Notes: a model not told the origin generated them from the letters alone. A stretch of 20,400 bases of DNA from Croceibacterium_A sp965977975 (GCA_965977975.1 CBHCZH010000053.1:1-20400), one strand, 5' to 3'; shown: positions 1 through 7,492, numbered from the stretch's first letter. Program-made: numbers and translations.

Positions 1-60
1 ATGTACCGCCCCGACCGCTTCGGCCGCACCGAAACCGGTTCGATCGAGATCACGCGGTGA
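1..60 (+). CDS. 3' end of an unidentified upstream gene (partial)
   Basis: Frame 1 is open from the window edge to a TGA at 58-60 and encodes the last 19 residues of a protein ending in GSIEITR. All three forward frames are open here. Frame 1 is chosen because 17 of its 19 codons end in G or C, the codon bias of every real gene in this window, while the other two frames are clearly poorer. The ATG at position 1 is probably internal. The tail is too short to assign a family. It lies on the same strand as trxB, 148 bp upstream. Confidence 0.5.
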   Translation: MYRPDRFGRTETGSIEITR

Positions 61-115
61 AGTGAGCTGACGTCGATGCACGATCGCACCTCAAGCGACC
101 CAGGCGGTGCGCTCC

Positions 116-134
116 CTCCCCCTCAAAGGGGGAG
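116..134. repeat. Short GC-rich palindrome upstream of trxB
   Basis: Perfect 8-bp arms (CTCCCCCT at 116-123 and AGGGGGAG at 127-134) flank a 3-nt loop, CAA. The element sits in the 148-bp gap between the upstream gene and trxB. It resembles, in base composition and design, the larger palindrome at 13531-13620 and the hairpin at 15439-15458, so it may be a short member of a dispersed intergenic repeat family. No T-run follows it, so an intrinsic terminator is not well supported. I see nothing else definite in 61-208. Confidence 0.6.
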
Positions 135-208
135 GAGCTGGACAGTTCATGAATTGAAAGAGGCGCGCGGTCGCCCCACTTTGCAGGTATTCGGACGGGA
201 ATTCGAGA

Positions 209-1186
209 ATGGCCACCCACACCACCAAGATGCTGATCATCGGCTCGGGCCCCGCCGGGCTTTCCGCCGCGATCTACGGCGCGCGCGCAGGGATGGAGCC
301 GATCGTCGTCCAGGGCCTCCAGCCCGGCGGCCAGCTGACCATCACCACCGACGTCGAGAACTATCCGGGCTTTCGCGACGTGATCCAGGGCCCGTGGCTG
401 ATGCAAGAGATGGAAGCGCAGGCGGTCCACGTCGGCACGCGGATGATGTGGGACACGATCGTCGAGGTCGATATCGCCGGCGGCTCGCCGTTCCGCGCCA
501 AAGGGGACGGCGGCGACGAGTATATCGGCGACGTGCTCGTCATCGCCACCGGCGCTCAGGCGCGCTGGCTCGGCGTGCCGGGCGAGGAGGCGCTCGGCGG
601 CAAGGGCGTCTCCGCCTGCGCGACCTGCGACGGGTTCTTCTATCGCGGCAAGAAAGTCGCGGTGATCGGCGGCGGCAACACCGCGGTCGAGGAAGCGCTC
701 TATCTTACCAACCACTCGGACGACGTGACCCTGATCCACCGCCGCGACGAACTACGCGCCGAGAAGATCTTGCAGGACCGGCTGTTCGCGCACCCGAAGA
801 TCAGCGTGATCTGGAACAAGCGCGTCGAGGAATTCCTCGGCGCTCCGCTCGAGGGCGGGCTGACCGGGCTCAAGCTCGCCGACACGGTAACCGGCGAGAT
901 GGGCGAGTTCGCCTGCGAAGGCGCGTTCGTCGCGATCGGCCACTCGCCCGCGACCGCGTTGTTCAAGGGCAAGCTGCCGATGGACGCGAACGGCTACCTC
1001 CTGGTCGAGCCCGGCACGCCGAAGACTTCGGTCCCCGGCGTGTTCGCCTGCGGCGACGTGATGGATCATGTCTACCGCCAGGCGGTGACGGCCGCGGGAA
1101 CCGGTTGCATGGCGGCGCTCGATGCCGAGCGGTTTCTGGCGGCGCGCGAATTCGCGCAAAGCGAGGTTGCTACCGTCGAAGCCTAG
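209..1186 (+). CDS. trxB: Thioredoxin-disulfide reductase
   Basis: Cytoplasmic FAD enzyme that uses NADPH to reduce thioredoxin, supporting disulfide reduction, ribonucleotide reduction and peroxide defence. The 325 residues match the usual low-molecular-weight TrxB length. Visible parts are the FAD dinucleotide fold GSGPAG at residues 12-17, the redox pair Cys137-Ala-Thr-Cys140 followed by Asp141, the NADPH-binding GGGNTA at 154-159 with HRR at 177-179 for the 2'-phosphate, and the C-terminal FAD motif containing FACGD. The order FAD, NADPH with the CxxC inside it, then FAD is the standard TrxB layout. The ATG at 209 is the first that includes the whole FAD fold; its ribosome binding site is weak (GGGA about 9 nt upstream). 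It converges on the next gene with 4 bp between stop codons, so no terminator fits between them. Confidence 0.96.
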   Translation: MATHTTKMLIIGSGPAGLSAAIYGARAGMEPIVVQGLQPGGQLTITTDVENYPGFRDVIQGPWLMQEMEAQAVHVGTRMMWDTIVEVDIAGGSPFRAKGDGGDEYIGDVLVIATGAQARWLGVPGEEALGGKGVSACATCDGFFYRGKKVAVIGGGNTAVEEALYLTNHSDDVTLIHRRDELRAEKILQDRLFAHPKISVIWNKRVEEFLGAPLEGGLTGLKLADTVTGEMGEFACEGAFVAIGHSPATALFKGKLPMDANGYLLVEPGTPKTSVPGVFACGDVMDHVYRQAVTAAGTGCMAALDAERFLAAREFAQSEVATVEA

Positions 1187-1190
1187 GCCG

Positions 1191-1904
1191 TCAACCCGGT
1201 TCCGAGGATGACGGCGACGGGGCGGAGACGGTCTGGGCGATTGGCACGTCGCCGGCATCGGCCGCGAGAGTCGTGCGCTCCTTCTGAAGCGGGCCCGCGG
1301 GGAAGTAGGCCGGATCGGGTGCCGGCACGGACTCCAGCGCGCGCTCGAAGCCGATCCCCGCGCCGTCGCTGTTTTCCGCGGTCAGCCAGGTCAACTCGTA
1401 CGGCGAGGCCATCGTGGTGAACACCACGGCGCGTTCCGACAGTTCGAGCTTCGAGAGGTAATAGCCGACAAAGGCGTTGCTGACGCCGCTTTCGACCAGC
1501 CGGCCGTCTTCCTCCTGCGCGCTGCTGGCGTGGAAACCTACCTGTCCGCCGGACGCAAGATAGCGCGGCGTCCCGGCCAGCCAGATCAACGCGCACGACG
1601 AAGCGCAAGTGCCCTCGGCAAGAACGACCGTGCGATAGCCGCGCTCGCGCACCAACCGTCCGATCTCGAGCGCCGGAATGACAGTGCCGCCGGGGCTCTC
1701 CAGAAAGACCACCGCGTCGGAAAACCGTTCGGCGATGTCGCGAAACGCCGCGTCGTCGCCCAGCTGGATCTCGCCGGTAATGTAGATTCCCTCGACGCCG
1801 CCTTCGAGCGTCGAATGCTGGATCGCCGCCGAAACCGGCGCCGGTCCGAGCCCCCCGGCGGCCAACGTCGCCGCGCAAACGCCGCGAAGCAATCCCAAAC
1901 GCAT
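1191..1904 (-). CDS. Exported ClpP-fold (serine protease-like) protein
   Basis: A 237-aa protein starting at an ATG with a GGGGGT stretch upstream. Residues 1-26 form a signal peptide (Arg-containing start, Ala/Leu/Gly-rich core, likely cleavage after VSA), so it should act in the periplasm or outside the cell. The mature part resembles the ClpP/crotonase fold: ESPGG near residue 69 matches the substrate-binding glycine loop, Gly98-Thr-Cys-Ala-Ser-Ser-Cys104 matches the nucleophile elbow with Ser102 aligning best to the ClpP serine, and His125 follows 23 residues later against 25 in E. coli ClpP. I could not place the third catalytic residue. Similar uncharacterised exported proteins (COG3904-like) are known in alphaproteobacteria. 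Peptidase activity is inferred only. Cys100 and Cys104 beside the putative nucleophile could form a disulfide after export. It appears monocistronic. Confidence 0.75.
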   Translation of the reverse strand: MRLGLLRGVCAATLAAGGLGPAPVSAAIQHSTLEGGVEGIYITGEIQLGDDAAFRDIAERFSDAVVFLESPGGTVIPALEIGRLVRERGYRTVVLAEGTCASSCALIWLAGTPRYLASGGQVGFHASSAQEEDGRLVESGVSNAFVGYYLSKLELSERAVVFTTMASPYELTWLTAENSDGAGIGFERALESVPAPDPAYFPAGPLQKERTTLAADAGDVPIAQTVSAPSPSSSEPG

Positions 1905-1987
1905 TACACGGACCCCCGTCCTATCGATTGAGCAAAGCTATCATGGCCCGGGTTAACGACCAACCTGTCGGGTACCGATTGAAACGC

Positions 1988-2006
1988 TTCGGAAGGCCCT
2001 TCCGAA
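1988..2006. promoter_or_regulatory. 9-bp perfect dyad in the spacer between two minus-strand genes
   Basis: TTCGGAAGG and its exact reverse complement CCTTCCGAA are separated by a single C. As DNA this is a 19-bp symmetric site of operator size; as RNA it could fold into an 8-bp stem with a 3-nt loop. It lies 84 bp upstream of the ClpP-fold gene start and 83 bp beyond the mcp stop. It could be an operator for the former or part of the end of the chemosensory transcript. No T-run follows on the minus strand. Confidence 0.45.
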
Positions 2007-2034
2007 TGGCCGTTAGCGAAATCCCAGGACACGA

Positions 2035-2061
2035 AGCCGCGCCTCCCTAGGAAGCGCGGCT
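2035..2061 (-). terminator. Possible weak terminator hairpin after the chemosensory operon
   Basis: Arms AGCCGCGC (2035-2042) and GCGCGGCT (2054-2061) pair perfectly over 8 bp around an 11-nt loop. The hairpin begins 28 bp beyond the mcp stop codon, where an operon end is expected. On the minus strand the 3' flank is not a T-run, so termination would be inefficient or factor-assisted. The structure is seen directly; the function is a guess. Confidence 0.35.
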
Positions 2062-2088
2062 CCATCAACTTGCGGCTCGTAGGGCGCT

Positions 2089-3495
2089 TCAAACGGCCCG
2101 GACGTGGCTGAGGAATTCCTCGACCTGGACCTTCAGCACCGAGGCCTGCTCCTCGAGCTCGGTCGAGCTGGTCAGTACCTGGCTGGCGGCGGCACCCGTC
2201 GACAGCGAGGTCTCGCGCAGCTGGCTGATGCTGCTGGTGACGTCCTCGGTGTTGCGGGCGGCAAGATCGATGCTGCGGGCGAGATCCTGGCCGGCGACCG
2301 ACTGCTGGTCGACCGCCGCGGCGATCGAGACGCTGGTCGACTCGAGCTGCGAGATCTGATTGGCGATCGAACGCAGCGCCTCAACGCTGGCGCCGGTGGT
2401 TTCCTGGATCGCGCGGATCTGCCCGGCAACTTCCTCGGTCGCCTTGCCGGTCTGCGTCGCCAGCTCCTTGACCTCGGCCGCGACGACCGCGAAGCCGCGC
2501 CCCGCCTCGCCGCCACGCGCGGCCTCGATCGAGGCGTTGAGCGCGAGCAGGTTGGTGCGCTGGGCAATGGTCGAGATCATCTCGACGATGCCGGCGACCT
2601 GGCTGGCCGAGAGCGACAGCGCGGAAATGGTGGAATCGGCGTCTTCCGCCGCGGTCGAGGCCTTGCGAGCAAGCTCGGCCGAGGTCGAAGCCTGGCGGCT
2701 GATCTCGCCGATCGACATGGCGAACTCGTCGCTCGCCGCGGCCGCGGCGGTGACGCCGGCCGAAGCTTCGTTGAGGCTCGCCGAAACGTCGCCGGTCTGC
2801 ATCGCCGACTGCTCGGCGGCCGAGGCCATGGAGCTGGCGGTCGCCTGCAGCTGGGTCGCGGCCGCGGCGACGCCGCCAACGATTTCGCCGATGGTGCGCT
2901 CGAACTTGTCGGCCAGGGTGCCGATCGTCTGTGCCTGCTGGCTGCGGTGCACTTCGCGTTCGCTCTCGAGCTCGGCGAGACGGCGCGCTTCCTCGGCTTC
3001 CGCCTCCTCGCGCTCCTTGCGCAGGCGATAGAACTTGTTGGCCGCCTTCTTGATCACGACGACGGAGCGAGCCATCTCACCAATCTCGTCTGGACGCTGG
3101 CTGTGCGGCTCGGCCAGGTCGTAGGCTTGGCTGTTGCCTTCGGCGAGATCGCGCAACGATGCGCAGACGGCCTCGATCGGATGGACCAACTGACCCTGCA
3201 CGAAGCGCATAGCCAGCACAGTCATCGCCGCCGTGGCGAGCGCGACGAGCACGATGGCGACGAGGAAGGTGCTGGACACGGTGCCGCCGGTCGCCAGCGC
3301 GCCCAGCGCCAGCACTCCGAGCAGCCCCGAGGCCGCGGCGGCCGCGCCGAACATCAGCTTCAGCTTCTGCCCGACCGTTGAAACCGATTGCCTACCGAAC
3401 GCCGCACCGTAACCGCGGCTTTCGGCCCGCAGCTGCTCGCGATCGCGCTCGAGTTCGTCCGTGCCTTCGGCGACGAGTTTATCCGACATGTCCAT
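2089..3495 (-). CDS. Methyl-accepting chemotaxis protein without a periplasmic sensor domain
   Basis: Receptor that controls CheA through CheW. The 468 residues contain two membrane helices (about 47-70 and 77-98) joined by only about 6-7 residues, then a HAMP-like linker (about 100-150), a charged coiled coil and a full MCP signalling domain. The hairpin tip is conserved (QRTNLLALNASIEAARGGEA at about 312-331, then GRGFAVVA). There is no periplasmic ligand-binding domain, so it probably reads a membrane, energy or cytoplasmic signal. The C-terminus ends EEFLSHVRAV and lacks the NWETF-type pentapeptide that tethers CheR/CheB in some receptors. The ATG at 3495 is chosen because GGGAAT lies just upstream; a TTG at 3507 and an ATG at 3489 are alternatives. 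The start overlaps the end of the GGDEF-EAL gene by about 17 bp, suggesting translational coupling as the last gene of the operon. Confidence 0.93.
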   Translation of the reverse strand: MDMSDKLVAEGTDELERDREQLRAESRGYGAAFGRQSVSTVGQKLKLMFGAAAAASGLLGVLALGALATGGTVSSTFLVAIVLVALATAAMTVLAMRFVQGQLVHPIEAVCASLRDLAEGNSQAYDLAEPHSQRPDEIGEMARSVVVIKKAANKFYRLRKEREEAEAEEARRLAELESEREVHRSQQAQTIGTLADKFERTIGEIVGGVAAAATQLQATASSMASAAEQSAMQTGDVSASLNEASAGVTAAAAASDEFAMSIGEISRQASTSAELARKASTAAEDADSTISALSLSASQVAGIVEMISTIAQRTNLLALNASIEAARGGEAGRGFAVVAAEVKELATQTGKATEEVAGQIRAIQETTGASVEALRSIANQISQLESTSVSIAAAVDQQSVAGQDLARSIDLAARNTEDVTSSISQLRETSLSTGAAASQVLTSSTELEEQASVLKVQVEEFLSHVRAV

Positions 3496-5014
3496 GGCGA
3501 TTCCCAATGCGCTTCTTGTGGTTAAGATTTCGATTACGCAGCTCGTCGAGATGCGCGCGGATCTCCGCTGCGGTAATGGCCTTGTAGTAATACCAGCCCT
3601 GGATCTGGTCGCAGCCGGCGGTGCGCACGAGATCGGCCTGAGCCTCGGTCTCGACGCCTTCAGCGGTAACCGACATGTCCATCGCGCGAGCGACGGCGAT
3701 CGAGGAGGCCATCATCGCCAGCGAGCCGTTGTTGAGCCCAGCGTCGACCACCATCGTGCGGTCGAGCTTGAGCTTCTCGAAACGGAAGTTCCTGAGGAAG
3801 CCGATCGAGGCATAACCGGTGCCGAAGTCGTCGAGCGCGATGCCGACGCCGAACTTGCGGATCACGTCGAGATTGCGGTTGGCGACCAGCGGGTCGGTGA
3901 CGAGGTAGGTCTCGGTCACTTCAAGCTCGAGCCGCGACGGCGGAAAGCCGGTTTCCTCGAGAATGTGACCGAGCTCGATCGGAAACTCCGGGTTGCGCAG
4001 CTGCGCGGGCGAGACGTTGATCGACAGCTTGATGCCGTCCCAATTGAGCGCCTCGCGGCACGCCTTGCGCAGCACCCACAGACCGATCGGGTAGATCAGT
4101 CCGCATTTCTCGGCGATCGGGACGAACACCCCGGGGCTGACCATCGACCCGTCCGAGCGCTGCCAGCGCAGGAGCGCCTCGACCGCTACGATATCGCCGC
4201 TCTGGGCATCGACGAGCGGCTGGTAGGCAAGGCGGAATTCCTGCAGTCGCAGCGCTTCGCGCAGATCCCGCTCGACCTGTTGCGCGACGTCGCGGTTCTT
4301 GTCGAAATCGTCGCTGAACCAGGTGCAGCGGTTCTTGCCGCCTTCTTTGGAGACGTACATGGCCATATCCGAGCGCCGCAGCAGCTCGGACGATGAGAGT
4401 TCGTCACGGCGGCTCGAGCGCGACAGGCCGACGCTGGCTCCGATGGTGAGCTTACGGTCGTCGATCACGATCGGTTCGGCGAGGCGCGAGAGCAGCGTGT
4501 GGCAGATGCCTTCGAGGATGTTGCCGGCGATCGGACCGGCCACGAGGATCGCGAACTCGTCGCCGCCGAGGCGGTAGGCACGCCCTTCGCTACCGCAGAC
4601 CTCGGCGAGCAAACCGGCGCATTCCTTGATCAGCCGATCGCCGACGAAGTGGCCGTATTGGTCGTTGACGGATTTGAAGCCGTCGAGATCGAGCAGCGCG
4701 AGCGCCCTTTCCTGACCCGGCGCGACGCGCGCATAATCGAGGTGGAGCGCGCGCCGGTTGGGCATCGCGGCAAGACTGTCGGTCAAGCCCAGGTCCTCGA
4801 GCTGGCCGATGCTGGCGAGGCCGAAGCGAACGAGAAGAACCACAGCGACCGTGTAGGCAAGCCCGCCGGTAACGAGGATCGTCGTGGCCGATTCCGAGTC
4901 CGCGCGGTTGAGCAGCATCGCCAGGATCGTCGCCGAGATCAGCGTGAGCACGGCCACCGGCGCAATGACGAGCACCGCCGGACGCACCTGCTTCAGGCCG
5001 ATCGCTTTCAACAC
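3479..5014 (-). CDS. Membrane-anchored GGDEF-EAL protein (cyclic di-GMP turnover)
   Basis: Likely diguanylate cyclase plus phosphodiesterase, setting c-di-GMP and hence motility versus attachment. Two N-terminal membrane helices (about 13-35 and 44-63) with a short loop are followed directly by a GGDEF domain (GGDEF at 150-154 exactly conserved) and an EAL domain (EAL at 279-281, then NVSP, EVTET, DDFGTG, KLD, AEGVET and QGW). The catalytic signatures of both domains look intact, so either or both activities are possible. The RxxD inhibitory site normally just before GGDEF is absent (the flanking sequence is SEGRAYRL). No PAS, GAF or REC input domain is present. The GTG at 5014 is chosen because GGAGG lies 11 nt upstream; a TTG at 5041 would add nine residues. 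It follows cheR by 78 bp and overlaps mcp, so it belongs to the chemosensory operon. Confidence 0.92.
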   Translation of the reverse strand: MLKAIGLKQVRPAVLVIAPVAVLTLISATILAMLLNRADSESATTILVTGGLAYTVAVVLLVRFGLASIGQLEDLGLTDSLAAMPNRRALHLDYARVAPGQERALALLDLDGFKSVNDQYGHFVGDRLIKECAGLLAEVCGSEGRAYRLGGDEFAILVAGPIAGNILEGICHTLLSRLAEPIVIDDRKLTIGASVGLSRSSRRDELSSSELLRRSDMAMYVSKEGGKNRCTWFSDDFDKNRDVAQQVERDLREALRLQEFRLAYQPLVDAQSGDIVAVEALLRWQRSDGSMVSPGVFVPIAEKCGLIYPIGLWVLRKACREALNWDGIKLSINVSPAQLRNPEFPIELGHILEETGFPPSRLELEVTETYLVTDPLVANRNLDVIRKFGVGIALDDFGTGYASIGFLRNFRFEKLKLDRTMVVDAGLNNGSLAMMASSIAVARAMDMSVTAEGVETEAQADLVRTAGCDQIQGWYYYKAITAAEIRAHLDELRNRNLNHKKRIGNRHGHVG

Positions 5015-5056
5015 CTGGGCAACCCCCTCCCCGTCGGACAAACCCCAATCTTCGGC

Positions 5057-5085
5057 TTAGTGCTAAGTGCTTAAGGTTAGGTAAC
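5057..5085. promoter_or_regulatory. AT-rich spacer with imperfect CTTA/TAAG repeats between cheR and the GGDEF-EAL gene
   Basis: The gap upstream of the GGDEF-EAL gene is much richer in A and T than its surroundings. Read on the minus strand it contains TTAAGCACTTAGCACTAAG, with the unit CTTA(A)GCA partly repeated and an inverted pair CTTAG-CA-CTAAG. It could hold an internal promoter or a regulator site for the last two genes. A related TTAAGGCTAAGGTTAC lies in the cheW-cheY gap (7481-7496). I cannot assign a regulator. Confidence 0.3.
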
Positions 5086-5092
5086 TCTCGAT

Positions 5093-5968
5093 TTACCTTG
5101 ATCCCGCCAGCCCCACGCGGCCCGGCACGGGGCGGCTGAGCGGCAGGCCCACCGCCAGGTGATGAAAGCCGGTATTGCCCTTCTCGGGTACCAGCGCATC
5201 GGTCTGGCCGACGGTCGTCTCGCCCGCGCCGAGCATCAGCAGCCCGTCGGGCGCCAACGCGTAAGCGAGCCGTCCAAACGCGCGTTCGCGCGTCGCGCGA
5301 TCGAAATAAAGCAGCACGTTGCGGCACAGGATGAGATCGAACCGCCCGGGTTCGGGCGCTTGATCGAGCAGGTTGTGTGCTTCGAAGCGTACCATCTTGC
5401 GCAACGCCTCGTTCGCACGCCAGCCGGTCCGCGTTTCCTCGAAGAAGCTAACCATCTGCGCGACCCCGAGGCCGCGCTGGATCTGGAACTGCGAGAAGTT
5501 GCCTTCGCGGGCCGCGTTCACCACCGAGCGGGCGACGTCGGTGCCGATGATCTCGATCGTCCAATCGCGCCAGCGCGTCGGTTGTTCGGCGAACAGCATC
5601 GCAAGCGAATAAGCTTCCTGCCCGGTCGAGCAGCCGACCGACCAGATCGTCAGCCGTCGCGTGCGTTCGCGCTTGCGCGCCAGCCCGGGCAGCACGGTCA
5701 CGCCGAGCTGGTCGAACATCGCGCGATCGCGGAAGAAGTAGGTCTCGTTATTGAGCAGCGCCTCGACGACCTGCTGCGCGAGCGCGGACTGGCCGGGCCG
5801 GCCAAGCCGGTCGACGAGCTGTTCGAGCGAGCCGAGCTGGTTCTGGCGCAGCACCCCGGCAAGCGCGGTGCCGACCCGCCACAGGCGGTCCTTGGTCAGC
5901 TTCTGCCCGGTGCGTGCTTCGAGCAGGCCGGCCACGATGCCGAGGGCGTTTTCGCTCTGGTCGATCAT
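5093..5968 (-). CDS. cheR: Chemotaxis protein methyltransferase CheR
   Basis: Transfers methyl groups from S-adenosylmethionine to glutamates of chemoreceptors, the adaptation arm opposing CheB. The 291-aa protein has the CheR layout: a helical N-terminal domain, NNETYFFRD at 73-81 (family signature), a SAM-binding loop VGCSTGQE at 111-118 (usually AGCSTGEE), GTD at 142-144 and CRNVLLYFD at 215-223. The reading frame stays open well upstream, but the ATG at 5968 is the real start: it overlaps the cheB stop codon as ATGA and fits the family's N-terminus. The 4-bp overlap implies translational coupling with cheB, matching the paired roles of the two enzymes. No TPR extension is seen. Confidence 0.95.
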   Translation of the reverse strand: MIDQSENALGIVAGLLEARTGQKLTKDRLWRVGTALAGVLRQNQLGSLEQLVDRLGRPGQSALAQQVVEALLNNETYFFRDRAMFDQLGVTVLPGLARKRERTRRLTIWSVGCSTGQEAYSLAMLFAEQPTRWRDWTIEIIGTDVARSVVNAAREGNFSQFQIQRGLGVAQMVSFFEETRTGWRANEALRKMVRFEAHNLLDQAPEPGRFDLILCRNVLLYFDRATRERAFGRLAYALAPDGLLMLGAGETTVGQTDALVPEKGNTGFHHLAVGLPLSRPVPGRVGLAGSR

Positions 5969-7050
5969 GCGGCCCCCATCGATGTGACGATGCGCGCCGC
6001 GATCTGCTCGGGGGGCAACACGGCCGAGGCGAGACCTGCCGCGGCGACGGCGCCCGGCATGCCCCACACCGCCGAGCTGGCCGCGTCCTGGGCGAGAATG
6101 GTGCCACCGGCGGCGACGATGCGCGCCGCACCGTCGGCCCCGTCGCGACCCATGCCCGAAAGCACCACGCCCAGCGCATGAGCACCGTAAAGTGCCGCAC
6201 AGCTGGTGAACATCGGATCGACCGAGGGACGGCAACCGCTCGCGGTGGGTCCGTCCTGAAGCCGTACAACCGCGACGCCTTGCGGGCTTGCCGCGACCGT
6301 GAGATGGGCGTCGCCGGGTGCGACGACGATTTGGCCCGGCAGTACCGCCATGCCCTCGTGCGCCACCACCGCGCCGCGCCCCGAAGCAGCGCGCAACTGG
6401 CGCACGAACGGCTCCATGAACGAGCTGGGCAAGTGCTGGGTGACCAGAATCGGCAGGTTTACCCGCGCCGTCAGCGAACCGAGCAACTGGCCTAGCGCGT
6501 GGATACCTCCGGTCGAAGCACCGATCGCGAGCAGATGCGGCACGACTTTGGCGGCTGGCCGTAGCGGCTGCGCGGGCACGGTCGACTTGACGCGAGCGCG
6601 CTTCGCGACCCGGCCGAGCAGGCGAATCTTGCGCAGCAAGGTGGCGCGGTATTCCTTGTCGAACTGGCCGGGGCGCGGCTTGGCGAGCGTGTCGGCGGCG
6701 CCCAGCGACAGCGCGGCAAGCGTGTGCTCGGCACCGCGCACGGTCAGCGACGAGACGACGAGAATACGCGCCGGCGCGCTGAGCTCGATCATGCGCGGTA
6801 TCGCATCGAGCCCGCCCATGCCGGGCATGTCGAGGTCGAGCAGGATGACGTCGGGCGCAGACTGCACCAGCGTCGCCAGCGCGCGTTCGGCGCTGTCTTC
6901 GGCCGCGGCGAGCTCTAGGTCGCTTTCCTCGCCGATCAGGCGGGCAAAGACGGCGCGAACCGTCGGAGAGTCATCGACCACCAAAATCCGCACCGGATCG
7001 GCCCCCGGGCCGGTCCTTTCGCGAACCGCGATCTGAGGCGCGGCACCCAT
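5965..7050 (-). CDS. cheB: Protein-glutamate methylesterase/glutaminase CheB
   Basis: CheA-phosphorylated enzyme that removes methyl groups from receptor glutamates and deamidates glutamines, giving adaptation. The 361 residues hold an N-terminal receiver domain (acidic pair D26-D27, phospho-acceptor Asp72, Lys124 in KPRPG), a basic, proline-containing linker (about 135-170) and the methylesterase domain. The catalytic triad is visible: Ser179 in GASTGG, His206 in QHLP and Asp303 in GMGRDG, with spacing close to that of the Salmonella enzyme. The ATG at 7050 lies 13 bp beyond the cheY stop with GGAG just upstream, and its end overlaps cheR by 4 bp. An internal operon position is clear. Confidence 0.96.
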   Translation of the reverse strand: MGAAPQIAVRERTGPGADPVRILVVDDSPTVRAVFARLIGEESDLELAAAEDSAERALATLVQSAPDVILLDLDMPGMGGLDAIPRMIELSAPARILVVSSLTVRGAEHTLAALSLGAADTLAKPRPGQFDKEYRATLLRKIRLLGRVAKRARVKSTVPAQPLRPAAKVVPHLLAIGASTGGIHALGQLLGSLTARVNLPILVTQHLPSSFMEPFVRQLRAASGRGAVVAHEGMAVLPGQIVVAPGDAHLTVAASPQGVAVVRLQDGPTASGCRPSVDPMFTSCAALYGAHALGVVLSGMGRDGADGAARIVAAGGTILAQDAASSAVWGMPGAVAAAGLASAVLPPEQIAARIVTSMGAA

Positions 7051-7063
7051 TGCTCCGGGTACC

Positions 7064-7429
7064 TCAGGCTGCGCCGATGAGCTGCAGCTTCATCTGCAAT
7101 GTGTCGTGATCGAAAGGCTTCATCACGTATTCGTCGGCACCGGCCTCGATAGCCTCGCGGATGTGCGCGACATCGTTTTCGGTGGTGCAGAACACGACCT
7201 TGGGCTGGCCGCCGCCGTTGAGCCTGCGCAGCTCGCAAATGAACTCGATGCCGTTCATTACCGGCATGTTCCAGTCGAGCAGAATCAGGTCAGGCATGCC
7301 CTCTTCGCACTTGGCGAGCGCATCCTGGCCGTTCTCGGCTTCGGTGACTTCGAACTCGAAGCTCTCGACGATGTGGCGCGAGACCTTACGGATCACTCGC
7401 GAGTCATCGACGATCAGGCAGTGTTTCAT
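7064..7429 (-). CDS. cheY: CheY-like single-domain response regulator
   Basis: A stand-alone receiver of 121 residues that would take phosphate from CheA and act on the flagellar switch or another output. Key residues are present: acidic pair Asp8-Asp9, phospho-acceptor Asp52 (LLDWNMP), Thr83 and Lys104 in KPFD. The frame remains open further upstream to a TTG at 7468, but the ATG at 7429 is chosen because it places the first beta strand (KHCLIVDD) at the N-terminus as in all CheY proteins, with a GGGAATGGG stretch upstream. It lies 63 bp downstream of cheW and 13 bp upstream of cheB. Single-domain receivers in alphaproteobacteria are sometimes phosphate sinks or stress-pathway regulators rather than motor CheY; position in the che operon favours the chemotaxis role. 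Confidence 0.93.
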   Translation of the reverse strand: MKHCLIVDDSRVIRKVSRHIVESFEFEVTEAENGQDALAKCEEGMPDLILLDWNMPVMNGIEFICELRRLNGGGQPKVVFCTTENDVAHIREAIEAGADEYVMKPFDHDTLQMKLQLIGAA

Positions 7430-7492
7430 GCGCCCATTCCCATGGTTTTCACTCGTGTCCCCGTCCAATACTTCAAAAGAGTAACCTTAGCC

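Noticed and set aside
109..137. Intrinsic terminator for the gene ending at 60
   Set aside because: The 8-bp stem is GC-rich, but no T-run follows on either strand.
2104..3381. 425-codon open frame on + opposite the receptor gene
   Set aside because: It is fully antisense to a clear methyl-accepting chemotaxis protein, shows no family features, and such long open frames are expected opposite GC-rich genes with strong third-position bias.
5071..5085. Second CtrA-type box (TTAA...TAAC) upstream of the GGDEF-EAL gene
   Set aside because: With the required 7-nt spacing the second half reads TAAC rather than TTAA; the match is too poor to call CtrA. Kept only as an AT-rich repeat patch.
5969..6235. 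N-terminal extension of cheR by 89 codons
   Set aside because: The extension lies inside cheB in another frame, lacks recognisable features, and the ATG at 5968 overlapping the cheB stop gives the family-typical start.
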